Assembly: GCA_039621445.1 (NCBI GenBank)
Contig: CP154954.1
Span: 15,952,140 to 16,016,139 of the forward strand
Source: Euglena gracilis
Lineage: Eukaryota; Euglenida; Euglenophyceae; Euglenales
Direction: 5' to 3'
DNA: 64,000 bases
The notes beneath the pieces were generated by a model that saw only the letters and a list, made by a program, of their open reading frames with translations, was not told where the DNA came from and made no database searches. Numbering within the stretch: position 1 is the stretch's first letter; each line of letters starts with the position of its first letter. The position numbers were made by a program, and so were the translations under genes. Of this stretch, positions 51,735 to 61,750 are shown piece by piece.

Positions 51735-52370
51735 CCCCGAGTTTTTTGATTCCGGCGGTGAAGGTCTGGGGGGCGAGGAGACACGCCGGCAAGCAAGGGC
51801 AAAAACGAAACAATTTTTTTGGTTTTGGCGGAGAGACCCCTGGGACTTTGGCCGAAAATGTGATTTTAAGAGGTGTCCAAATAAATTTGGGGGCCAAACC
51901 CCCGGGAACCTGCCCGCCCACACTGAAAAAAGTGAAAAAAAACACCCGGGGACCGGGACCCTGCCCGCCCCTGTGAGTGTGCGGAGCCTTTTTTGGGGAA
52001 GCAGTCTCGCCGGCAGTGTGTTCCCTCCCGGTGCCTCGGAGTGTGCGTGTGTGTGTGTATTTTGACCCTTGGGACTTGGTAATTTTTGATTGGTAAGGAA
52101 AGCAGGGGAAAGGGTGACAGGGCTTTGGAAGGGGTGCGGGTTGATGGGTACGGTGTGCAGGGGGTAGAGGGAGGGAGGAGGGGTCTAGGGTGCAGAGGTG
52201 TGATGGTGCAGAGGGTGTGCAGGGGTGATGTGCGGCAGGCAGGGCGGTGGGGTCAGACACCCGCAGTTGTCAGTGGGGGCTTGGTTTACAATACATATTG
52301 GCTTGTGTGCAACCCAGGACTTTGACCTTGGTGTTTTTGTGAAGCACCAAAACAGACGATTGATGTTGAT
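51735..52370. other. Non-coding left part of the 6.6-kb element
   Basis: G-rich on the plus strand (52090-52260 has many GGG(T/A)G runs). A minus-strand open frame at 51697-52260 is compositionally biased and proline-rich, and not credible as a gene. It probably represents sequence downstream of the ParB-like gene. Confidence 0.5.
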
Positions 52371-52717
52371 GCGCGCAATTGCGCAAATAAAACGTACGAT
52401 GGTGTGCGTGCCAGTGTGTGAGAGGGGTGCCAGTGGAAGAACCAGATGGTTGAAAGAGATGGGGATGTGCAGACCACACAGAAAAAAAAGAAACTAGACA
52501 AACAAACCCCCGGCGGGCGGTGATACGCTTGTCGCCCGGAGGAGGGGCCGCCCACCAAACAACAAAGTGTGTGTTTTACTTGCGCAATTGCGCACATCAA
52601 CATCAACAGGTTTTTTATTTATTTAAAACAAATAATTCTGAGAGGGGACATACCATAGCCGAGAGGGGACTGAGAGGGTGAAACACTTGTGACAGAAACA
52701 TTTGCGCAAATGCACGC
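52371..52717. repeat. Three palindromic motifs downstream of the ParB-like gene
   Basis: Copies at 52371-52388 (GCGCGCAATTGCGCAAAT), 52580-52594 (TTGCGCAATTGCGCA) and 52701-52717 (TTTGCGCAAATGCACGC). The first two share the neighbour string 'catcaacatcaa' (reverse-complemented in the first), which suggests that they are ends or remnants of one larger repeated module. Confidence 0.75.
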
Positions 52718-52812
52718 ATCAAAAGTGTTTTATAAAAAAAAGAAATGGTGGAAACAGAATGCAGAGGGGAAGAGAACGTAAAAAAAATTAGGAGACAGGC
52801 CCACAGCCAGTC

Positions 52813-53986
52813 TCACTTCTTGTGCTTGGAGAGCCGCTTGGCGAGGCTCTCCTAGGCGGCCGCCGGCTTGCCGCCAGGCTTCGGCAGCCCGCGGAGGACG
52901 GTGCTCCTGGGCGCCGCAGCCGGGGCGGTGCGTGGCGGTGGCGGTGGCGGGGCCTCCTCCTCTTCGGACTCCTCCTCGTCGAAACTCCGCCTCCTCCGGC
53001 GCTGGTGCTGCGGCCGCCGCTGCCTGCGACGCCGCTGCCTCCGCCGCCGCTGCTGCCTCCGACGCCACCCTGGCTGTGGCCCCCTCGATCACCGGCTTCA
53101 TCCCCGGGTACTTCTTGGGGTCCAGGAGGTGCCAGGACTTCGGGCCCTTGAGGGCTTCACCGGGTCCGGGTGGACGGATCAGCCCGGCCGCCTTCCACCG
53201 GGTGTCCTCCTTGCCTTTGCCCTTGCCCTTCCCCTTCCCCTCCCCCTTCTTCTCCTCCACCTTCTTCTCCTTCCCCTTCTGGGGCTCTGGCTTCCTGTAC
53301 CCGGGGGTGATCTCCTCGATGGTGTCCTCCTCCTCTTCCTCTTCTGCCTCCCCTGCTGGGACTGCGGGAGCTTCGCTGGCGACACCTCCGGAGTAGTCAC
53401 TGCAGCTGTCCTCCGCCTTTGGGTGCCGGCTGGGCTGGCCCGTCGGCGGCAGCACGATGACGGGGCTGGCCTCCTCAGCCTGGCTGCCGGGCGGGGTCAG
53501 CTCCGGGGTCTCCCGGCCGGGTGCGGTCATCTCCACGTCACTGTCCACCGCCTCGGCCTCCTCCCGTCGGGCCTTGGGGGGCGGGGGCCTGCTGGGCTTC
53601 TTCTCCGCCTCCTTCTTCCGCCGCTTCTTCTTCCGGTCACCCCCCTCCTTCTGGTGCTGCTCCAGCTTCTGCAGGCGGCGCTCCTCCTGCCGCAGCTTTG
53701 TCTGGCGGCGCCGCTTCTCAGACTCCTTCGACCTCCGCGCCGTCTCCTCAGCCGTTAGGCGGAGGTTGTCCTGGAGGGCGGCGTTCTCCAGGGGGACCCA
53801 CAGGGGGTCCCCCCCTTCCAGGGCGGCCAGCAGCAGCGGCAGCATGGCGGAGGTGACGGGCCGGGGCAGCGTCACCGTGTTGCCCACGGTCTGGGTGACG
53901 TCCTCCAGGCTGCTGGCGGAGTCCTCCGCCACCACCAGCACCAGCACATTTGCAGCAATTGCGCAAATAAAACAGGACACTGTCAT
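52813..53986 (-). CDS. ParB-like gene, last exon: charged low-complexity tail
   Basis: The minus-strand open frame reads EDSASSLEDVTQTVGN, then a hydrophobic stretch (SAMLPLLLAALEGG), then a long coiled-coil-like K/R/E/Q segment (KRRRQTKLRQEERRLQKLEQ), two acidic/basic low-complexity tracts (EEEEEED; KGEGKGKGKGKGK) and an alanine-rich run. Near 52984 a one-base excess (TTT for TT) shifts the frame; beyond it the original frame continues FDEEESEEEEAPPPP to TAG at 52852-52854, followed by ESLAKRLSKHKK and TGA at 52813-52815. So the tail is frameshifted, either by decay or by a sequencing indel. The acceptor of this exon is not clear; it must lie near the palindromic motif at 53949-53970. The function of the tail is unknown; the composition suggests nuclear, nucleic-acid-associated protein. 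Confidence 0.6.
53949..53970. repeat. Palindromic motif at the exon 3/exon 4 intron
   Basis: On the minus strand, TTTTATTTGCGCAATTGCTGC. It lies at the 3' end of the short intron that begins GTGTGAGC at 54020, so it overlaps the expected branch/acceptor zone. Confidence 0.72.
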
Positions 53987-54020
53987 TCAATGCATCGGCA
54001 GACTGGCAGTGGGCTCACAC

Positions 54021-54251
54021 CTGGGGGACCGACCGGTCCCAGCCGGCCTGCCGGTAGGCCGCCGCCAGCCGCACCGCCGGCACCGTGGAGATGTGCTTCC
54101 CCTTCACCAGGAGGTTGGCGAACTGGGGGATGGACAGCTCCTTCACTGCCAACTGGATGGCCTGCGCGTACCCGCCGGCAGCCCGTCGCAGGTGCACCGG
54201 GGTCATGGGGTGGAGGATGGTGGTGAGGTCGTATTTGCCCTGGCCACAGCC
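54021..54251 (-). CDS. ParB-like gene, exon 3
   Basis: Bounded by an acceptor (…caaatgcag/GGC at 54252/54251) and a donor (CCCCAG/GTGTGAGC at 54021/54020). It encodes GKYDLTTILHPMTPV, HLRRAAGGYAQAIQLAVKEL and SIPQFANLLVKGKHISTVPA, then VRLAAAYRQAGWDRSVPQ. It is predicted to be mostly helical; in ParB-type proteins a helical DNA-binding segment follows the nuclease-like fold, and this would fit there, but no specific family match is claimed. The joining phase with exon 2 does not work for the most obvious donor, so one small exon or a different donor may be missing. Confidence 0.6.
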
Positions 54252-54267
54252 CTGCATTTGAACCTAA

Positions 54268-54690
54268 ACCCCCCCCCAAATATAAAACCCCCCGGTTTTA
54301 TAATTGGGCGGAAATTGGGCGGCAAGACCCCGAGGGGGGGTTTTATATTTGGGGGGGGGGTTATATTCGGTCAGAAAAATCAACTTCCCGGTGGGCTCCA
54401 GTAAACACTTTTTTGGTCCAAAATAACAAATACGCCCACCCTTGGGGGTCCAAAAACTTCATTTTTCGGGCGAAGGAGCAATTTTCACATGTTTTTGGTA
54501 AAAATTGTTCCCAAATCTGCCAAAATGACAATTTTGGGAGATATTTTGTCGAAATTTTTTCCTTCCGGCGCTTCGCGCCGGAGGGGGGGTTTTATATTTG
54601 GGCGGGATTTCAAGGTCCTCAGGGGGGGTTTTATATTTGGGGGGGGGTTTGTATTTGGGGGGGGGTTATATTTGGGGGGGGTTTATGTCT
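54268..54690. repeat. C/G-run and TATAAA array with GCGC hairpin, inside an intron
   Basis: Units of the type GGGGGG(T)TTTATATTTGGGGG at 54270-54370 and 54590-54690 flank an A/T-rich core with one CCGGCGCTTCGCGCCGG hairpin (54565-54581). The plan is the same as at 8056-8522. It sits between exons 2 and 3 of the ParB-like gene, so it is probably a later insertion into that intron. A run of CACGAGAGGGGC(T/G)G 15-mers follows at 54708-54778. Confidence 0.75.
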
Positions 54691-54840
54691 TTCAGACACA
54701 GGAGGGGCTGCATGAGAGGGGCTGCACGAGAGGGGCGGCACGAGAGGGGCTGCACGAGAGGGGCTGCACGAGAGGGGCAAAACAAAAAACACACAACCAA
54801 ATACAGGGCTGAACCCTTCGGAGGGTTCAGCTTCTGGGAC

Positions 54841-54910
54841 CTGAAGCCCTCGGACCAGCGCTTCAGCGCCGCGGTGATGTGCTGCCCCGACATCAGCACG
54901 TAGTGGTTCT
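54841..54910 (-). CDS. ParB-like gene, exon 2 (core motif)
   Basis: The acceptor is gtccccacag (54911-54920). The exon joins in frame to exon 1 and reads ENHYVLMSGQHITAALKRW and SEGF. The pattern Y-x-L-x-SGQH-x-x-AALKRW corresponds to the GxHR-type motif at the heart of the ParB/sulfiredoxin-like fold (usually (S/A)G-x-(H/R)-R-x-x-A). The exon end is set at AG/GTCCCA (54841/54840), but read-through to about 54800 (RSQKLNPPKG) is possible. Confidence 0.65.
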
Positions 54911-55211
54911 CTGTGGGGACAATGAAGGGATGTGCGCGCAATTGCGCAAATAAACAAACTGTATGCGTATGTGCGCGCAAATGCACAAATAAACACATTA
55001 TGCATGGACGTGCGCACAAATGAGCCAGTAAAAAGGGATTGTGTGCTTGTGCGCGCAAATGCGCAAATCAAATCCGACTTCCAAAGCAATGCACGCACTC
55101 CAATGCTGAACCCTGCACACCAACAGAGTTTCCAGAGGCAAACTCATTCCAGACAAACCACCCCACAACCGCAAACACCCACGTATGACGCAATCACACT
55201 GATAGACACAC
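54911..55211 (-). other. Intron 1 of the ParB-like gene with four palindromic motifs
   Basis: GT-AG intron (GTGTGTCT … tccccacag). It contains motif copies at 54932-54951, 54971-54990, 55010-55030 (degenerate) and 55049-55068, each followed on the plus strand by AAATAAAC or similar, so it is essentially a tandem of a roughly 40-bp module. This is the densest cluster of the motif in the window. Confidence 0.75.
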
Positions 55212-55596
55212 CGGCCTTCTTCCACACGGTGACCCGCACCATCTCCAGCGGGGGGTTCAGCTGCAGCTGCCGCAGCTTCCGCTCCACCTCCGTGTTGTCC
55301 AGGGGCCGCGTCTGCCCCTCGGACTGGTTGTAGTCCACGTGCAGCACGTCCAGCTTTGTCCCCGTCGACAGCACCCACTGCTTCACCTCCTCCTTGTACA
55401 CCTCCGCGATGGGCAGGTTGCGGGAGGTACTGCGGGGGCGGATCCGCCCCGGCTTGGCGGCGGGCTTCGGCTCCTGCGCTGCAGCGGCCTCAGCTGGGGC
55501 GGGCTCCGCTCCAGCCTCCGCCGCCTCGGTCCCGGACTCCGCCTGCCCGGGGACGGCAGCCTCCCCCTCTGGGGGGACATCAACAGGGTCGGCCAT
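55212..55596 (-). CDS. ParB-like gene, exon 1
   Basis: The ATG at 55596 was chosen because it begins the long frame and is followed by an acidic, alanine/proline-rich leader (MADPVDVPPEGEAAVPG … residues 1-50). It is followed by GRIRPRSTSRNLPIAEVYKE and a folded-looking segment (KLDVLHVDYNQSEGQTRPLD, NTEVERKLRQLQLNPPLEMV, RVTVWKKA). RPLDNTEVERKL resembles the 'R…(D/N)…l..L' entry to the ParB-like N-terminal domain, and VRVTVWKKAENHYVLMSGQH across the splice junction gives the strand-turn-GQH of that fold. The donor is GCCG/GTGTGT. The protein is probably nuclear and DNA-associated. What it does for the element is unknown. Confidence 0.65.
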
Positions 55597-56140
55597 GGTG
55601 TGTGACCTGAGGCAAGGCGCCGTTTCAAAAAGGGGGGGAATGTGACCAGTGACTGAACTGCACGTGCAACAACTGAATTCAGCACATTGAAATGCCTTCT
55701 AACCTACGGCAAGCAATCCGCGCAAATTATGACAAAAAATCATCCGACTTAGGCATTTTCAGGCAAAAAATGGAAAAAGTGTGAAACGTTCTGACGGGAC
55801 GCACAAAATGGATTATTCTGGTCCGTAACAACGGGGGGTATGGATATGCTACGTTTTCGTAATCTTTCACGGCGTATATGTGTCAAAAACTGCCGAACAC
55901 AAACCGGGGGTGACACGTCACGCATTCGGGTCGTGAAACAGTTAACACACTGGCGGTTTACTGTTGGACATCCGTAGGCCTGCTTTTTTGGAAATCCAGA
56001 AGGTGTCTAGAGGGGAGCTGTCAACTTTTTTCTTTTGGCGAACATGCACCTGGTTATGGCGCATCGAATGATCCATAAAATAAAGTGTGGTGTGGCTTGT
56101 ATCAAAAGTTACTAAACCGTCGCCTCATCAGCAAATCCGC
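55597..56140. other. Intergenic gap between the two minus-strand genes
   Basis: 544 bp without a supported open frame. It must contain the 3' end of the DNFW gene and the promoter of the ParB-like gene. No TATA box or polyadenylation signal can be assigned with confidence. Confidence 0.5.
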
Positions 56141-57117
56141 TCAGTCGGACCCCTCGAAGGGGTCCGCCGGGACGTACACACGAGCCGCCCTTGGCGGCAC
56201 CGTGTCCCGACTGCTGGTGGCCGCCCCACGCCCTGCGGGGTCCGCCGGTACCCGCCCGCCCGCCCGCGGAGGTGACTCGTCGCCCGCTGGTGATTCGAAT
56301 CGCGACCGTCGAGTCGGTCGCTCAGGCAGGGACCCCTCGGACGAGGACTCGGCAGCCACGGACAACGGCAGATTCGCGGTGCGCCTCCAGCGGGCGTGCG
56401 CTGATCTCCGAGACCAGCTCCAGGAACGCCGGCAGGTCGCTCCGCACCAGCCGTGCGGACACCCGGTGGATGCGGCCCAGCAGCTGCTCCAGCGACGGGT
56501 ACCCCAGGTACTCCGGGATGGCGTCCACCGCCGTCCGCATCGGGGTTCGACGTCATGGCCCTCTTCCAGAAGTTGTCGAACCACAGGACGCAGCTCCGCC
56601 CCTCCGACTGCTGCCACAGGTCCTCCAGCCGCTAACAGGCCCGCTGCCGCCGCCACTGCCGGTTCCACATCGGCTCCTTCGGCAGGATCCCACTGGGCCG
56701 CAGCAGCCGGCTGGCCGCCCGGTGCCTGGCCAGCAGCGCCTCGTGCTCCTCCGCCACCACCCGCTGCGCCGACCGCGGGCAGGCGTGCTGCCGCAGCGCC
56801 CGGTACACCGCCCAGGCGTCCTTGAGCAGCAGCTCAATCCGCGGCCGCCGCGGCTCCCGGGCCAGCTCCTCCAGCAGCGCCGCGCCCCCCTCCGTCCGCA
56901 GCGGCACCCGGGTGTGGGCCACCTGCACCACCAGGGTCTGCAGCGGGTGGCCGCGCTGCACCACCGCCGCCACAAACTCCTCGTAGCTGGTGGCGAAGTG
57001 GGCCTTCACCAGCTGGCCCAGCACCTTCCTGGCCTCCGCGGCCAAGGCGGCCTCCTCGCTGTAGCCCTCGTAGCCACGGCGGCGGGAGTGGGTGCTGCTG
57101 GCCTGCAAGGACTCCAT
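56141..57117 (-). pseudogene. 'DNFW' protein gene of the 6.6-kb element, lightly damaged
   Basis: The ATG at 57117 starts MESLQASSTHSRRRGYEGYS and runs 161 codons to an in-frame TAG (56632-56634). Beyond it the same frame continues RLEDLWQQSEGRSCVLWFDN then FWKRAMTSNPD. A shift near 56535 leads to AVDAIPEYLGYPSLEQLLGR and VSARLVRSDLPAFLELVSEI, and a second shift near 56380 to a Ser/Pro/Arg-rich tail ending DPFEGSD before a stop at 56141. Comparison with the left-arm paralogue (2272-4650) shows that the three pieces belong to one protein of roughly 320 residues, so the TAG and two shifts are lesions or assembly indels. The conserved (V)LW(F/Y)DNFWKxxM block is its best landmark. I recognise no enzymatic family. 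It is a candidate for the element's mobility protein. Confidence 0.65.
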
Positions 57118-57282
57118 TCAGTCCTCCCCAGGTCTGCCGGCACGCCGCCTTTTCGCCACCACCTCAAATCTGTTAACTTCACACCCCCGTTGTCGCCACC
57201 CTGTCCACATCACTCATACAGACACATTACACGCTACACGTCCCACAATCCTGTGTGTCATTTCTTTTATTTGGAACTGTTT

Positions 57283-57300
57283 GTGCGCGCAAAATGCGCA
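57283..57300. repeat. Palindromic motif upstream of the DNFW gene
   Basis: GTGCGCGCAAAATGCGCA, about 170 bp before the start codon at 57117. The left-arm paralogue has a copy at the equivalent side (2185-2200). Confidence 0.7.
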
Positions 57301-57442
57301 AGTCAACAAACAAAAAAGCACACATTAATACACCGCTGTACCCTGCCTGGCCATCCCCCATGTACGTCAACTCCAGACAGGGGACACCGGCCATACACCA
57401 CCATAGAGCCTTAGCCACCCAGCACGTAACACACACACACTC

Positions 57443-57967
57443 TCAAATGGTGAGCAGCGTAGCTTCCCATGGGTCATAGCGTCTCCACCAGCCATACAAA
57501 TCACACCCCCACTGACACAACGAGTGAATGACAACGTGCAGGTCAATAGACTGGCAGCACAACGCCCCCTGGGTCGTTAAACAACCACTTTTCATTTCTG
57601 ACACAATCTGGGGCGTCAACCACCCTCTCAGCAGCACAGTCAATCACAGTAGGAATAATCGTTTGATGCGCGCATTTGCGCAAGTGTGCAGTGCACCACA
57701 AACAAAATTTATTCCGTACACCAATTAGAAAGTTCCAATCACCAGGCATTTCTTCTCCCTTGTCCAAAACAGGGGTGTCACACCCCTCTCCAGACACACC
57801 CAATTCCATTGTAATTCATAAGACATGGCACCCAACACACCATCACAATAATTTCGAAATTCATCAAGGGTGTCTGATTTCATCGCCCGGCAAACGTTCA
57901 GTATCCACAGGTCACATTTGGACACCCAAAAGTCAAAAACCGTACGCCGTCAGATCTGGCCAGTTGG
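57443..57967 (-). other. Unassigned open segments upstream in the 6.6-kb element
   Basis: Two minus-strand stretches look more protein-like than background: 57728-57967 (CDLWILNVCRAMKSDTLDEF, RNYCDGVLGAMSYELQWNWV) and 57443-57640 (QSIDLHVVIHSLCQWGCDLY, GWWRRYDPWEATLL). A palindromic motif (57665-57682) separates them. No start, splice structure or family can be assigned; they may be exons of a third gene or chance frames. Confidence 0.25.
57665..57682. repeat. Palindromic motif between the unassigned open segments
   Basis: ATGCGCGCATTTGCGCAAGT, same family as the other copies in the element. Confidence 0.75.
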
Positions 57968-58187
57968 GTGCCGCGGGGTGGTGTGGGGTGGAAGAGGGTG
58001 TCGGCGGGTGTCCCACGGACAGTGTGCAGACAACCATCTGCGGAGAGGGAGGTACAAATGTTCGCGCGCCCGTTTGTATTTGAAGGGGTTCGAATTGCCC
58101 AGCCCTAACGAGTTCTGTCCGCGACCACAAAAATTTCTTTTTGGCAGGCAGGGTACAGGGTCCCAGGGGTTACAAAAAAATGGTTAC

Positions 58188-58204
58188 ATTTGCGCAAATG
58201 CGCC
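58188..58204. repeat. Subterminal palindromic motif, right
   Basis: ATTTGCGCAAATGCGC, 44 bp from the right terminus, the mirror of 51716-51734. Confidence 0.8.
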
Positions 58205-58222
58205 CATCCTAAAGGGAAAACC

Positions 58223-58248
58223 CTTAAGTGCGAATTCGGCTGCCTAAG
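58223..58248 (-). repeat. Right terminal inverted repeat of the 6.6-kb element
   Basis: CTTAAGTGCGAATTCGG then CTGCCTAAG; inverted match to 51676-51701 at 23 of 26 positions. Confidence 0.8.
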
Positions 58249-59610
58249 CCCCGGCCCAGAACCCAAAATTGTCATTGTTAAAAAAAAATAATGTGAAATG
58301 CAATTTTTTTTGGCCCCCCAATTTTTCTGGCGCTTTGAGCAGAAAAAAAATTGTTTGTTCGGGGGAGGGGGGTCCTGACTATACCATTGCTTAAGGTTTG
58401 TCTGACCCCCAGGGGGGTGATTGGCTGGTTTTTTAGGAGTGGTTTTTGGCTCCAGACGCCCCCCCCCCCCCGGGAGGTTGGCCACGAATGCTCGAAAGTG
58501 GCCACCCGGCGCGGAAGCCACGGGAATTTTTTTTGAAGTTTCTGGCCTTTTCGGCCCGAGTGCCCCTGTGTGCACTGTGTCTTTTTGTTTGGTGCCTTTT
58601 ATCCCTTCTTCTGTTCCCTTCTTCTGGCTGTTTTTCGCCTCTGAACCTTTTGTCTGTGTACGTGGAGGTGGCCGGAGCCTGGCGGGACTTACCTTTTGTT
58701 TACTTCTATGTCCCACCCTTAAAACACTCAAACCCGCCGCAGTTCAGCCACTTTCATCTCACCCAAGCTCTTGGGGGACACTGTGGTGGCATGGTGGATG
58801 GAGACCCTTGATGGCAGGTGCGTCCAAAAATCCAACAGACATGGAGGGAAGGTGATCGATCGGCAGCCTTCAAAACACCTTCACAAACTTCCCCCCAAAT
58901 AATATACCCCGCCCCTGGCCTGCGATTTCAGCTGCCCAAATAATGTACCCCCAGCCACACTCCTTGATAGAAATCAAGCAAAGCGGAAACTCATCAAATT
59001 CCCTCTGAAAAAAGCATATTTTAAAATTATGCTTGGTACAACAAACCTACCAAGGCCCTACTGGTGCGACCCTCGCCCAATGAAACCCCTCCCCCAAATG
59101 GTATACCTGGTGGTGTTTTATTATACAGGTATCCAAAACTTGGGCCCAGGGTGGGTACTTGAGTCGGGGGGGTGTATTATTGGGGAAATTCTTCAAGCTC
59201 AAAAAGACACCCAGAGTTCCCCTTTTCACATAATATCTGGACTTTTCATATTTCTCCTTTTATTTTACGTGATCTACCACTTGGAACCTGGCGATGCATC
59301 ATGCATCATGCGCCGAAAACCTGGTGCCTGATGGCTGCCCCCTCCCTCCTGATGTACACGTCTCGGGACAGGTGATGCATTGGTCCATTGGGTCCATGTG
59401 CTTTTCCCCCAAGGGCAGGTCGGTCAATGGGGCAGTGTATTTTTTTTAAGGACTGCCCCATTATGGACCGTCTTAGGACTAAGGACCTGCCAATGGCCGG
59501 TCTGGGGTTGAACAGGGTTGAAAATGAAAAATTATGAAATAAAAAACCGCATTTTTTTGACTTTTTGGGTGGATGAGCGATGGCCTTTCTTCAATGGGAA
59601 TGAAAACTTC
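58249..59610. other. Non-genic stretch with C-run/ATATACC repeats
   Basis: No gene supported. Units such as CCCCCAAATAATATACCCC (58890), CCCAAATAATGTACCCCC (58935) and CCCCCAAATGGTATACC (59092) form a loose cluster related in style to the C-run/TATAAA families at 8056 and 54268. Confidence 0.5.
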
Positions 59611-59764
59611 AGATTATCACCATGACCCCTGCCCCGTTCCCAAAAATTTTTCCCAATTGCGAGCGATTGAATCCCGGCTTTCTGAACTACTTCTGGTTGG
59701 CCCCTAACTCCCACCAGGCCCGAGGTATTCAGCCAACAAGGGGTGCAAACTGGGTAGGATTCGC
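59611..59764 (-). repeat. 150-bp dispersed repeat (inverted partner of 8881-9030)
   Basis: The reverse complement aligns with 8881-9030 over its full length. See that entry for shared landmarks. Confidence 0.82.
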
Positions 59765-61528
59765 CACCCCCCCCTCTGGTATTCAACAAACAAAGGAGGA
59801 GGCAAACAATTCCATCTTCGTGTGTTGTCCCTCCTTGGTTGCATTTTAGTATAGAGAATGATGTGCTGGAAGAGGTTCGTTATATGCATTTGCCGCTTCC
59901 CTGCCCTGCTTTTTTTGTTATTGTGGCTGCCTGTTCCAAAGCCAAGGCGGTTCTTCCCCACTCATCTAATATCAAAAAGTGACATATTTGAACCGGGTCT
60001 GTTCGCCTGGGAGCCATTGGGGATGAACCTTGTTTTACCCTCAGGGGACTCCACATCCTGGGGCACCAAATCCATCACGCATTTATTATTATTATTTTTT
60101 TCTCATCAAGGGGTGATTGCGACAGAAAATCACAATGATGAGTCCAAACCTTTTGCGACGGTCTGAAAATTTCCACTTTTTGCAGCTGGCCTTCACTGAT
60201 CTGTGGTGATTCGCTGTGCCACTCGGACAGCATTGAACAATGGCCAGTACAATGGAGAGGGCACCCCCCCCCAACCCCCTCCAAACCCCCACCAAAAAAC
60301 CTGGCGGTGTGCCAGGTTACCAAAACGATCATTTTTTTCTTTGCCCCCCCCGTAGGTTATTCGGGCATTCACAGGGTCAAGGACCTGTGAATGTCCATGT
60401 TAATTTACCGGGATTTCATGCAGACTTGTCGTTGCAGATTGAGCCATTTCTTAAGGTTTTTGAGCTGCTTGTGTGTGGGACCCGAAATTTGTAACATATC
60501 AAGTGCCCTGGACGAGTTATGGCTTTGGCCTTTTTGTTAGCAAAGCTCGGGACTTAAAGGGACTCGTCTCACGTATCTCAAATTTGAAGCTGTGGCCGTT
60601 TTATGGTGTTTTTGAATCATCGGATTTATTCATTTATTCATTTTCCTTCTATTTTTTTGAATTTTTGTTATTTTCCACCATCTTGGTGAAAATTGATTTA
60701 TTGCATGGTAAAAAATGTATTTACTGCAACTTTGAGGGGTTTTGAAGGAATGCCGCCCAACACTGTACTCTGGCCGTTTGCTTCTTTGCAGAAAGCAACC
60801 AATTTTAACCAAATTCTGGTCAAATTTTCTTAAGCAACGCCCTGCTGCATACCTTGTGCACTTTTTCTGTTGTTAGATTACAAAATCTTTGACAAGAGCG
60901 AGTTTTATTTTTTTCCAGCCGCCTGAAAAGTGGCTGGTCAGTAACAGATTTTCGCTTTTGGGGGTCCAAAAATGGGCCAAAATGGGTCAAAAATGGGGGA
61001 AATGGGTCGCAAAAGGGATCGTCAGGGCAAATTTGGGGTCGAAAAATCGATTTTTTTTTGCATAATTGGCAGTTTTTTTTTTGGACATTTTTGCGCTTTC
61101 AATTTTGTGATACCCGTTTCGACCCCGGGTCGGGCTTAGCTCCAGCCCTGGCACCCCCAAGGGGGTAAGCCAACAGCCTTTTTCCAACCAGCCCAAGCTC
61201 TCCAGCCTCTGAGCTGGACCCCCCATGGGTCCTAAAGGAACGCCCTTGCATGCAGAAGCCACACCACATGCGTCGGTTAAAATAGCACATGTCTCAAACC
61301 ATTAATTTTATTTGGCATGGTTTTATTGAATCCACCGACGCACCGTGCAGAGGGTGAATGGGTTTCACGGAGTGCCACACTCCGTCAGAATCCCATGTCA
61401 GCATCCCCAATGTCGTAGATGGAGAACCTGTTCTATAACATTGCAGTGAAGGGGTGGGGGGACCTCACTACAACATTACGTCAAACCGGTGGAGAAGAAA
61501 AGCACGTTGCTGCCCAATGGTTGCCAAG
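59765..61528. other. Non-genic stretch
   Basis: No gene recognised. 60955-61065 carries 'AAAATGGG' and 'AAAAATCGATTTTTTTT' pieces of the repeat family at 7855 and 8520. Confidence 0.5.
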
Positions 61529-61582
61529 ACAATATATATATATATATATATATATAATATTTATATCTATATATGTATATAT
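61529..61582. repeat. TA dinucleotide repeat
   Basis: (TA)n at 61532-61556, then imperfect TATATCTATATATGTATATA leading into the GATA array. Confidence 0.95.

Positions 61583-61750
<168 letters not shown>

Larger units (their letters stand above)
51676..58248 (-). mobile_element. Candidate 6.6-kb TIR transposon carrying ParB-like and 'DNFW' genes
   Basis: The ends are 26-bp inverted repeats matching at 23 positions (CTTAGGC-GCC-AATTCGCA-TTAAG; 51676-51701 and 58223-58248). About 40-44 bp inside each end lies a copy of the near-palindrome TTTGCGCAnnTGCGC (51716-51734 and 58188-58204), and further copies occur between the genes and inside introns. All coding segments are on the minus strand: unassigned open segments (57443-57967), the DNFW-type gene (56141-57117) and a multi-exon ParB-like gene (52813-55596). 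A second, broken copy of the DNFW gene with flanking motifs lies at 2185-4769, consistent with a multicopy mobile family. No clean target duplication is visible (C-rich flanks on both sides), and the genes have small lesions. I know of no described superfamily with this combination. Confidence 0.65.

Noticed and set aside
51697-52260. 187-codon minus-strand proline-rich open frame
   Set aside because: Strong compositional bias from a G-rich plus strand, no domain, and it spans the terminal region of the candidate transposon.
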